Shown: one piece after another, positions 26,601-34,249 of the stretch | Numbering within the stretch: the stretch's first letter is position 1 | How the letters are laid out: each line of letters begins with the position of its first letter | NCBI GenBank assembly: GCA_019420275.1 | Contig: JAHZHN010000002.1 | Span: 99,691 to 163,690, forward strand | Direction: 5' to 3' | DNA length: 64,000 bases | From: Clostridiales bacterium | Lineage (GTDB): Bacteria > Bacillota > Clostridia > Lachnospirales > Lachnospiraceae | Made by a program: the position numbers and the translations under genes | The notes under the pieces: model-generated | What the model saw: the letters and a program-made list of their open reading frames with translations, nothing else | Told to the model about the DNA's origin: nothing | Database searches by the model: none

Positions 26601-26964
26601 TATATCTAACCTTATCATGATTGCCACAACATATGACTATATTTTTTCGCATAACATCTAATTTCTTTTTAAAGTCCTTAAATATGTTTTCTGCAATTTT
26701 AAATCTATTTATTACAATTTCTTCTAGTCTCTTATCATATTCGTCATTTTCTAATTCTGTCCCATACTGTTCCTCTATTTTCTGGCTAATATCCTTAGAA
26801 TTAATCATATCTCCTGTATGAATTAAGTATCTTATATCAATATTCATTTCATTAATTTTGTTCGTTACAGCTTCTAATGCATTCTTAGCACTTTTTTCTG
26901 ATTCTTCAGAGATATGAAAATCCGATACTTGTAATATATAAAAAGAATTCGCATCTTGTCTCAT
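23605..26964 (-). CDS. Metallophosphoesterase-STAND ATPase fusion, putative anti-phage protein
   Basis: 1119 residues. The N-terminal calcineurin-like phosphoesterase carries LQVSDFHIS (about 12-20), LIHTGDMI, CCGNHDK, IVAHQPLYD and CGDKHTSS, so the metal ligands look complete. A P-loop domain follows with Walker A RGDYSSGKSTF (about 450) and Walker B YIIDGLDEQD (about 530), the IDGLDE form of NACHT/STAND ATPases. A long C-terminal helical region (about 600-1119) is the likely sensor. The start has AGAAGGAGGG upstream. It is a single-gene unit with its own island-type promoter. The architecture suggests a phage sensor whose effector cleaves nucleic acid or a nucleotide. Confidence 0.8.
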   Translation of the reverse strand: MRQDANSFYILQVSDFHISEESEKSAKNALEAVTNKINEMNIDIRYLIHTGDMINSKDISQKIEEQYGTELENDEYDKRLEEIVINRFKIAENIFKDFKKKLDVMRKNIVICCGNHDKVRYKIRKQDPFKPFQEFLNNVCNHTKLTDRYKLDNINVLVLNTNISDDKKVTCVDCENLKKFLNVELHEEQTNWFYTYGENTNISEEESKVNVIVAHQPLYDICEQIRLPYGSETQTTDFLSALQDFINGNGIYLCGDKHTSSIAASYIHDIPHYFCGHPFVFEKNNFPSECVHNDLAQSQNSQIDYNLIEIRDGKTGQVRKIHLVKGENGSWKCQIHPIDAVVSNLYEKSKKYIVKNSFALLANQSGTRYSSWANLSWRNLFNRLDTGITNTDLKEISEFYGLFCRLKNSSNESIEWNDEINIFYKLCKIVTRFMNDGKNLNLQNIINVRGDYSSGKSTFLGLFYIYLLYCYSYGKIKYIPAYFNMENDDILSKIQAGNTYALAVKETFTSFIEEVEKIAQGEHTVVCYIIDGLDEQDIWSESSQDSIGRVALDILAETNNSKYIMSFCQNRLARFKNTMSAIKYYEKSYVMYFNSISVKEREIKNSKFVRFIKYIIYSNQKESSVQDSRNDKIEVLENEIESCEPKECLAIRKLRRLSINPGFIYHNYQYLKECKEDDSVNTVYMRYIDQQYQICLDTLGYNFVHYAPAMAYLFTYEGYTYERFKAISPSTTAYWEQRILEYSHKIYKSFIFIKKYKDAREYLLALHYNRELRYFAENPKAEIPADSIINRLIPRNISIIIKKLWRTDQNKFIIVCRNLIEKRKFNNMSIKNCTLSMLIYILAYLDKIPAYIRDEIKGLLLKASSTEIPSAIKESADPWEISGGNSERMEKFIDLNLLHSQKILDAINSNSSFEIVKELLKFPNFQLYNRQYMMWYYGDLTIYGENRINNLVPGKDEVNKGIDYYNCFYTLYHKLYAHFESDCKNSYPLLEYDLFTIWDLVYSRQLNKISRESFFYSENKKEVKIFTCIMDMLSKYIDRYCEVNVSNQEEKENYEEKLEENLQDINTCTQGLLEKIVDHLDTLNIETDERYVRCFFKVIKLLWCKDINTVSQNEKISNR

Positions 26965-27092
26965 AATGTAGCCCTCCTTCTAAAATCAACCATACTTATT
27001 TGATTTTAAAGAAGTGTCTTTAACTGTTATGGTCGCAAAAATTTTGTAAATTATAAAATATATTTTCAGTATATTTTACTCACATATTAATT

Positions 27093-27335
27093 TTAAAGAA
27101 CCATCATACTAGTAAGTATGTTTGATTTTATTTTTTCATTTTCATCTTTCAATATATAATACATGTTGTTGTATTTTTCCCATAAGATAAGATATGTAGA
27201 TATTTTTATTTGTTCCTTTTGTAGTTTTACCTCCTATAGAAACGAACCTCCAATTTTAATTTTTCTCCTTGTATTTAAACCACTGTGTCCTTCAACATCC
27301 TCCGTTTTTGTACTTGTTATCTGGATATTGCTTAT
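27093..27335 (-). pseudogene. Possible small ORF in the leader of the STAND gene, broken by an amber codon
   Basis: Reverse-strand codons from 27335 to 27093 read about 80 residues of protein-like sequence (TKTEDVEGHSGLNTRRKIK, then after one TAG at 27236-27234, STYLILWEKYNNMYYILKD). AGGAG lies about 8 nt before an ATA at 27335, but there is no ATG, GTG or TTG start. It lies between the promoter at 27.37 kb and the STAND ATG. It is either a relic of a small gene or chance; the low stop density for such AT-rich DNA is the only argument. Confidence 0.3.
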
Positions 27336-27371
27336 CTTTATTCTCCTATGCGCTATTTCTTATTATATAAA

Positions 27372-27425
27372 AGTATATCATAAATCCTTTTAAATATTTT
27401 GACAAATAGTGTAATTAATTGACAA
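27372..27425 (-). promoter_or_regulatory. Island promoter/operator E (STAND gene)
   Basis: TTGACA boxes occur at 27399 and 27419 (20 bp apart). On the - strand, TTGTCA (27400-27405), a 17-bp spacer and TATGAT (27377-27382) overlap TATACT (27372-27377). The leader to the ATG at 26964 is about 400 nt. Confidence 0.7.
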
Positions 27426-28389
27426 TTATCTTATAATTTCAATTATTTAAATATTAAAACTTCCCAATTTCTCTTTTTAAGTATTTACTATGCAAAGTTT
27501 TTCATACAAATTTTCAGTTTTCTACTATCGTAATAATATAACCATCCCGCTACTTGACACATGATATTAATTGTAGTCATGAGTATCTTAAGTCTTCAAA
27601 AGTGCTCTTAAATCTTAGTAATTATAAAATACGTTCATATCGAAAAAAATAAAGACTTCTATTTTATTCAAAAAATACAAAACTACGAACAAACTTAAAT
27701 TATTTAGCATACAATACCACACAGGCTGATATTTTATAGAAAAGTGGAATCCATTCAAAAGACAAGTTATAGAACTGTATAAAAAAGTATAATGACATAA
27801 AAAACTAAAATCTTATCAATCAGAAAGAATACTTAGCTTGAACAAAGTGATTGAAACTATACTTGAATATAACCGAAATTATAAAAATCTAAAGAGCTTT
27901 CTATGATATATGACATACTCTAAAAAAATTTAAATCATTAGTTATAAATCAAGAACTTTCTGAAAAACTGAAGCGGTTCTGAGAATAAATCTTAAAATAT
28001 ACAATATACTGCACAAGAAAATATCATACCAAACTAGAATTAATAAATTCAATCATAAAGGATATTAATTATTATATAAAAATCAAATATCCTAGTCCCT
28101 TCTTTATATATCCATTTTAGAGAATAACTGATACCATTTACTCCCAGAATCAGTTTATATAAGGAAATACCTCTACATCACAAACTTGCCCACCGGATAT
28201 GATGTGCTAGGAGGGAATATCTGAACCATGAGACCTTTAATTACTCCAGACTCATTCCCTGGGTAATCAACCATTCCGGCTGACCTATGAAACACTTAAG
28301 TTCAGGGACTCTATGCCATCTGTAATCTATTAGTAATCCAAAAACCAACAATCTGGTATTCTTAATGACACTTATGACACGGCCGGCGT
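27426..28389. other. Non-coding debris at right edge of defence island
   Basis: AT-rich sequence with many stops in all frames. Parts of the + strand around 27770-28040 read like a decayed coding sequence with repeated stops (for example KSLVINQELSEKLKRF), of unknown origin. No intact gene or RNA was seen. Confidence 0.4.
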
Positions 28390-29259
28390 TTCCTATTATG
28401 GTACATGTATGGAACAAGATGATACCTTATTAACATGGATTGCTTTCAGCATGAGAGCTACCGTTTTCATCTTATTACGAGGTGTAACGAAAAAGATGTT
28501 TCTGTGGAAATGCACTGTACAACGCTGATATCTGTCATCTGTGAAAACTTCCAGAATGGATTCCAGCATCCCCGGATTTTTATCACCGATAATCAAGCGT
28601 ACACTAGTAAGCCCGCGTTCCTTCAGCCGTACAAAGAAAGAATGCCAACTCTCTCAATCCTCTTTCATACCTTCGGTATCGCCTTTCAAGGCAGCCATCT
28701 TAGTTGACCCGATTGCAACTAAAACGAAAACATTCTAGATCTTACTGCTCCAGCTATGTTTTAGATAAACACTATCTACATAAACATATGAATAGTTCCC
28801 AGAGAAAGGACGGGTCCCGCCAAGTTTCGATATATTCATAAGCCTTTTTATTGAGGCTGCTAATAGTTCCGGAAGATACTTTTGTTCCCCATAAAGCTTC
28901 AGTGATATCCTCTACACGACGGGCAGAAACGCCGGCAAGATACATTTCAATCAGTACTTCTTCAACAGAAGATTCTCTACAACAGTACCGTTCAACAATG
29001 ACAGTTTTGAAAGGAACCCCCTTTGAGTTTGGGAAATTTTAGTTCCACTTCCCCTGCTATTGTATGAAGATTCCGTTTATAGTGACCAGAACGGTATCCT
29101 CGGCGGTGGGCAGATCATTCGTATTTTTCTGCATTGCCTAACTCATCGGCTTCTTTGTCGAGCAGGGCAATTTAAGGTCTCTCCAACACTGTTGCGGACA
29201 AAATCCTTTAAATCGTGCTTTATTAAGTCCTCATTTAGCTGTATAATCTTATCACACAT
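28390..29259 (-). pseudogene. Decayed IS256-family (mutator type) transposase
   Basis: The reverse strand starts MCDKIIQLNEDLIKHDLKDF at 29259 after an AGGAGG-like site and continues through frameshifts and stops. It still shows the IS256 hallmark MIIGDKNPGMLESILEVF, then YQRCTVHFHRNIFFVTPR and LMLKAIH (about 28415-28596). The C-terminal quarter is missing. The base composition is higher in GC than the island around it. It separates the defence island from the polysaccharide locus. Confidence 0.8.
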
Positions 29260-29713
29260 GGTTCTATATCCTCCTTTGATAGGTTTTGTTGTGGTGACTT
29301 AATTCTACTAAACGGCTGTAGACCATGTCTATTTTTATGAAATTTTATTGTGAAACTTATTATACGTCATCTCCAAGGTATTCCGGTTATTGAAAAATAG
29401 TCGGATATTTTTCTATCAATGACTAAAATTTAAGTGTTCACAAAAAAAGAGAAGATTACACTTTTAATATAATCTTCTCCAACTAGTTTTAATTATCAAT
29501 ATCCTACCTAATTGACATTGAGTTTTCAAGTACTAAATCTGAATCACAATATAAAATTAATTTATTCTCATCCTTAACAAAGAGCCGGAAATCTAAGATA
29601 AATGAATCCTATATAATACAAACTCAACCTCACACATTTACTAATTCTCTCATATTTTAAATTTTTGATTAATCCAATCATTTGAATCTTCTAACGTTTT
29701 ATTGGTATATGCC
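29260..29713. other. Gap between transposase relic and polysaccharide operon
   Basis: Contains the operon terminator at 29442-29479. The rest is AT-rich without an ORF. Confidence 0.5.
29442..29479 (-). terminator. Terminator of polysaccharide operon
   Basis: On the - strand a 10-bp stem, GAGAAGATTA (29479-29470) and TAATCTTCTC (29458-29449), with an 11-nt loop is followed by seven T residues. It lies 235 bp beyond the last gene of the operon. Confidence 0.85.
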
Positions 29714-30832
29714 CTAAATATTTCCACTTATTTCTAAGTTAATTTTCAAATAATCTTTCGCCCGCTTTTTTTCATTTTTTAGAATTCTTGATATTTCTTC
29801 TCGTTTCATAGATGACTCCAGTATAGACTGGAGCATTTTTATATCTGTTACGGAACGTCCTTTCAAGTTAAATAGCGATAATAAATCACTTAATTTTTGT
29901 TGATTACTCTCCCGAATTATAGTAGCAAAAGGAACTTGGTATTTAATCGCGAAAACTGTTCCATGGAAAGTATCTGTTATAATATAATCAGCATTTTTTA
30001 CATAAGCGAGTGCTTCAAGAGGCGAAGCTAATACATATTCATCGCAAAACGGTTGATAAAATCCCAAGCTCAGTATTTTTTTGCCTTTTTCCTTAGCAAA
30101 TTTTCGAATTGCAGTTGCTTCTTCTTCTTGTATTCTATCAGCATAGGCATATACAATAATATAATCTTTCAATGAAATATCTATATCATTTACTTCAAAA
30201 AAATCATATAATAAAACAGGATCAATATGACGTACAGGTTTAAATCCACATAAATTCCTGATAATGTCTATAGAGTTCTGATCCCTTACAGAAATGCTAT
30301 CAAATTGTTTTAAAGCATTAGTAATTTCTTCGGAAACTCTATATTTATCAAGTTTTTTTAGTGTTGTATTTCCAAAAGATGCAGCATAACTTATTAGCTT
30401 TTCCGCTTGATTATCTTTTCCAAATAATTGTAAACTATATCCCACTTGCTTTCCTTTTTGTGTACAATTAAAAACCTCATCGCTTCCGATTATAAGTACA
30501 TCGAGTTCTGGGGTATAAACATATTCTTTTCCTTCTCCTAGTTTTGGCAGGAAGTTATTATCATACGCTGTACAGAAATCCTTAAATGTATCATTCAATT
30601 TTATTTGCTTTCTTCGATACACCCTATAGCGCGGTGATAACATCTTAAACACCCGCAACGCTAAATTTCTATTTCTTTTATCTGTATCTTCATTGACTAA
30701 AGAAGGTCCTATCTTATAATCTACAAATATAACAGTATGTCCCATTGATTCAATAACTTTTTTTAACCCAAACGCTTGAAGAAAAGAACCATAATTTCTA
30801 ACTCTCTGCATTGACATAATTCCTACAATCAT
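29714..30832 (-). CDS. Polysaccharide pyruvyl transferase family protein
   Basis: 372 residues. The N-terminal IMSMQRVRNYGSFLQAFGL and the C-terminal DYIITDTFHGTVFAI fit the PF04230 pyruvyl-transferase family, which adds pyruvate ketals to sugars from phosphoenolpyruvate. It is the last gene of the operon, 5 bp after the F420-hydrogenase-beta-like gene; this pairing is common in surface polysaccharide loci. One of two such transferases here. Confidence 0.8.
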   Translation of the reverse strand: MIVGIMSMQRVRNYGSFLQAFGLKKVIESMGHTVIFVDYKIGPSLVNEDTDKRNRNLALRVFKMLSPRYRVYRRKQIKLNDTFKDFCTAYDNNFLPKLGEGKEYVYTPELDVLIIGSDEVFNCTQKGKQVGYSLQLFGKDNQAEKLISYAASFGNTTLKKLDKYRVSEEITNALKQFDSISVRDQNSIDIIRNLCGFKPVRHIDPVLLYDFFEVNDIDISLKDYIIVYAYADRIQEEEATAIRKFAKEKGKKILSLGFYQPFCDEYVLASPLEALAYVKNADYIITDTFHGTVFAIKYQVPFATIIRESNQQKLSDLLSLFNLKGRSVTDIKMLQSILESSMKREEISRILKNEKKRAKDYLKINLEISGNI

Positions 30833-30837
30833 ACAAT

Positions 30838-32013
30838 TTATCCTCTATATTTGTTTATAAAAATTCTTACAATATTTCTTAAATGATTTCTAATTTCTCT
30901 CTTGTATATTAACAGCTTTTCATTTCTCATTTCTTTTCTCAAACAGTGTTTAACTGCTTTTTCAAAACCTACTTCACAATATTTTTTCTCAAATACATTT
31001 CTTGATTTATGCAAAGATGTTGGTCTATTTAACTGAGCATTACCTTTTATGACTTCTAAAATGGGGCGTTCTTCAAGAAAAAATTTATCTTGACATTGTT
31101 TCAAAAAGCCCTCTCCCTTTTTATTATTAATCAGTATTGCTGACACTGCTCCTGTATATGGATGATTAAAAGGCTTTTCATTTCCTAATCCCCAAAAATC
31201 ACATATGGTAATGTCTGAAATTCTTTCTGCTCTGGCATATTTACATCGATAACAGGACTCCCTGTAATCTAGTCCCTCCAAAAATGCCGCCAGATAAGTA
31301 TCCGTTCTTCCTGACTTACAATATATCAACCTTTCATTTTGATCTCGTAAACAAAACTTAAATTCGTTCTCTTCCCTAAATTTAAGTCTTACTCCGTTTC
31401 GCAACGCATGAATTTCCAAAAGATGCTCTCTTAAAAGTTGATATGGCGGCGTACCATGGCATACAATATCAACAGTTAATAAATTATCATACTCTTTTCC
31501 TAAATATGTTTTAAGTCCAGCGACTTTGCAGGGCAAAGAAATAAATAATATTTTTTTATTTTTCATTAATTGTTGTTTTATTTTCTCATATATATCCCAA
31601 ATTTCAGAATAGACATATTTAGACTGTTGATACTCCCCTATCATTGCTTTGTCATTAGTCAATATATGGATGACATGAAAATCTTCCTGATAAATCGCCC
31701 CACAGATTAAATAATCTTTTTCAACAGCTGTCCTATAAAACTCTGCTGCGACACCCCCCGAAGCACTCATTTTTCTTTGTGCTTCATTTAAAGACCATGC
31801 AGCAAATACTCGTTTTACATTTTGAAAAAATATATTGTTTTTCTCTGGACAAACACAATTACATCTTCCACATTCGATACAATTAGTCCTATCAATAATC
31901 GGATATAAGTTTCCTAAACAATCCTTTTCAATTTTAATACAGGATTTAGGGCAAATTTCTTTACATGCAAAACATCCCGTACACCGTGTCCTTTCAATTA
32001 ATTTCATTTCCAT
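30838..32013 (-). CDS. Coenzyme F420 hydrogenase beta subunit-like iron-sulfur protein
   Basis: 391 residues. Two N-terminal [4Fe-4S] motifs (CTGCFACKEICP and CIECGRCNCVCP) are followed by FrhB-like N- and C-terminal domains (SLPCKVAGLKTYLG, DIVCHGTPPY, CRYKCYARAE-type Cys pair and DFWGLG). In exopolysaccharide clusters these proteins are thought to be redox partners in sugar or pyruvyl modification; the actual reaction is unknown. It sits directly before the pyruvyl transferase. Confidence 0.8.
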   Translation of the reverse strand: MEMKLIERTRCTGCFACKEICPKSCIKIEKDCLGNLYPIIDRTNCIECGRCNCVCPEKNNIFFQNVKRVFAAWSLNEAQRKMSASGGVAAEFYRTAVEKDYLICGAIYQEDFHVIHILTNDKAMIGEYQQSKYVYSEIWDIYEKIKQQLMKNKKILFISLPCKVAGLKTYLGKEYDNLLTVDIVCHGTPPYQLLREHLLEIHALRNGVRLKFREENEFKFCLRDQNERLIYCKSGRTDTYLAAFLEGLDYRESCYRCKYARAERISDITICDFWGLGNEKPFNHPYTGAVSAILINNKKGEGFLKQCQDKFFLEERPILEVIKGNAQLNRPTSLHKSRNVFEKKYCEVGFEKAVKHCLRKEMRNEKLLIYKREIRNHLRNIVRIFINKYRG

Positions 32014-32025
32014 TTACCCCGAATA

Positions 32026-32979
32026 TCACTTTTGTTTCTTAATTAAAAATTTCAAATTTTCTTTCATTTGTCTAAATCTTTCTTCCATATAATGTTTCTT
32101 GGCATGATGATCTTTCATAATTAATTCAATTCGTTTTAATTTTTCAGACTTTTTTAATTGGCTACGAACAATATGATAGACAAAATTTGCCTTTAACTTT
32201 TCAAGAGAATTCTCATATTGCCTTTGAATCTCTTCACTATTTCCGCATATCCTTTTCAGTTGAGCATATCTTTTAAAAGCCGCCTCTGTTTGAATCAACC
32301 CGAATTTGCTCATTAATGAAGAGTTACTTGCATAAATATAATTATACAAAGCTCTATTTATTATAATATACTTAGTACAATTCAATACTTCTAAATAATT
32401 TAAAACAAACTGGAAATCCTCCCCTATACTTTGAGATTCCTCAAATTTCAATCCAAAATTACAAATAATCTTCCGATAAAATACTTTATTCCAGACTTGT
32501 TGAAGCAATTGTTTTTCTCTTACAATGAAAAGTTGTTCAGAATGAAGAGTCACCACTTCTTCATTTGACTTATGCCATAAATAATCTTTTTCAATATGGT
32601 TGATATAATCAACATAATGATATCCACATATTATAAATTCGTTTGGGTACTTCTCTTGAATATCAATAAGCATATCAATATATTGACTGGTAACATAATC
32701 ATCACTATCCACAAATAAAATATATTTTCCTTTAGCTAACTTTAAACCATAGTTTCTTGTAAATGAAACACCTTTATTTTCTAGATTCCGCACACATCGT
32801 ACTTCACGATACTTTTCCGAAAGATATTTGCATAATTCCCAGCTTCTATCTTTTGAATAATCATCAATTAATATTATCTCTATTTTATTACTCTGAGTAT
32901 TTATAATTGAATCAACGCACTTTTTTAACGTTAATTCAGAATTATATACAGGTACTATAATACTTATATCTATTTCCAT
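32026..32979 (-). CDS. Family 2 glycosyltransferase
   Basis: About 317 residues from the ATG at 32979 (TAAGGAAG upstream), preferred over the ATG at 33033 because the GT-A fold begins right after it (ISIIVPVYNSELTLKKCVDS). It has IEIILIDDYSKDRS and the DxD-type LFVDSDDYV. The C-terminal third is helical. It adds one sugar to the repeat unit; donor unknown. 12 bp separate it from the next gene. Confidence 0.8.
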   Translation of the reverse strand: MEIDISIIVPVYNSELTLKKCVDSIINTQSNKIEIILIDDYSKDRSWELCKYLSEKYREVRCVRNLENKGVSFTRNYGLKLAKGKYILFVDSDDYVTSQYIDMLIDIQEKYPNEFIICGYHYVDYINHIEKDYLWHKSNEEVVTLHSEQLFIVREKQLLQQVWNKVFYRKIICNFGLKFEESQSIGEDFQFVLNYLEVLNCTKYIIINRALYNYIYASNSSLMSKFGLIQTEAAFKRYAQLKRICGNSEEIQRQYENSLEKLKANFVYHIVRSQLKKSEKLKRIELIMKDHHAKKHYMEERFRQMKENLKFLIKKQK

Positions 32980-33158
32980 ATTCTTTACTTCCTTATAATT
33001 ACTAAGAATTATTTTTTCATATCTTATCTTCACTTTATTTTCTAGATATCATAAGTTCAAATTCTATTTCTACTTACTTATAAACTTTTAGACATAACCT
33101 TCAACAACTTCATAATTGGGTATAAGTATATCATCAGAAAACATCCATAATATAATCA

Positions 33159-34214
33159 TCATAAATATCGTTTTTTAATATAAGTCATTATGTCCTGTCT
33201 TGAACGAATTTTTCTAAGAGGATGCCTATCACCTGTAATCTTATCCATTATTGCTTCTGTCTTCCAATCAATCCATATAAAAGAAGGACTTTTAAGAAAA
33301 TTTGATATACATTTATGTAAACCAATTTTAATATTTGTATACTTATTTATTCCTGTAGCTTGGTTAATCTTTTTAGAATTAAAAATTCTATCATAGTTTC
33401 GATCATATATAATTTGATATTTGGGTATATTCAATCCTTTGTTTTCTATATTTTCAATGTACTGTACTTTTAATATATATCCATTTTCTTTCAAAATATT
33501 TGAATATATATCCAATATATCCTTCCACATGTAAATCTCATCTGATGCAATTTGATAAACTTCTCCTAAAGCATTTTTGTTACCAATAAGAGCAATTATT
33601 CTTTCTGCCACATCATATCCATATGTCAAAGAAGTCTTTTTATATAACATATCTTTATCAAATAACACTTTTTTTCCACACATAACTCGAAAGAGCCATT
33701 TTTCTTTTTCAAATGCCCCCAACTGTAACCTATTTTCATCGTAAGTAATGTATGGTCTCAAAATCGTCCAGTTTAAACGATGTTTACTAAATAGAATATC
33801 TTCCTCTCGAGCTTTAAATAATGCATATTCCTCCGTATTCAAATATTCCTTATCTCTACAAACATCTATAAGTCTATCACCCATTTCTGTAAGCGGTTTC
33901 TCCGATTCAGCGTATACTCGAGCTGAACTTATGAATACGTATTGATTAGTTGCATTTAAAAGATCATCAATTCTGTTTGTAAATTCATTCACAGTATATA
34001 CCATAAAATCGATTATTGCATCCCAATATTCTTTTAATAGTTTTTCTAAGAAAACATTCTCTTTTGCATTTCCAAGTATATAATGAACATTCCTCTTATC
34101 TGATTCATGTAGTGCTCGAGAAGTAACATATATTTCTATACCATCTTTTTCAGATAGCAGCTCTGTAACATACTTACCCATTGCTCCAGTTCCACCCAAA
34201 ATAAGTACTTTCAT
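33159..34214 (-). CDS. NAD-dependent epimerase/dehydratase family protein
   Basis: 351 residues, an extended short-chain dehydrogenase. The nucleotide-binding loop is LILGGTGAMGKYV, then FISSARVYAES and the catalytic-type Y-x3-K in TEEYALFKAREE. It resembles atypical sugar epimerases and reductases. It directly follows the thiamine-diphosphate enzyme and may act on the same sugar nucleotide. The substrate cannot be read from the sequence. Confidence 0.75.
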   Translation of the reverse strand: MKVLILGGTGAMGKYVTELLSEKDGIEIYVTSRALHESDKRNVHYILGNAKENVFLEKLLKEYWDAIIDFMVYTVNEFTNRIDDLLNATNQYVFISSARVYAESEKPLTEMGDRLIDVCRDKEYLNTEEYALFKAREEDILFSKHRLNWTILRPYITYDENRLQLGAFEKEKWLFRVMCGKKVLFDKDMLYKKTSLTYGYDVAERIIALIGNKNALGEVYQIASDEIYMWKDILDIYSNILKENGYILKVQYIENIENKGLNIPKYQIIYDRNYDRIFNSKKINQATGINKYTNIKIGLHKCISNFLKSPSFIWIDWKTEAIMDKITGDRHPLRKIRSRQDIMTYIKKRYL

Positions 34215-34249
34215 TAGTTTTTCTCTAACTCTCCTTTGAATTATATATT

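Noticed and set aside
27163..27393. 76-residue hydrophobic + strand ORF
   Set aside because: No ribosome site; it lies opposite the STAND leader, and its length is explained by low stop density on the complementary frame.
6991..27424. TTGACA repeats as -35 boxes of + strand promoters
   Set aside because: No consistent -10 lies 16-19 bp downstream on the + strand, and in four of the five cases the flanking genes read only from the - strand. The constant 20-bp doublet and the TATGATATACT on the other side fit - strand promoters/operators better.
28435..29302. Several + strand ORFs of 63-90 residues
   Set aside because: They are the antisense of the decayed IS256 transposase, which reads on the - strand.
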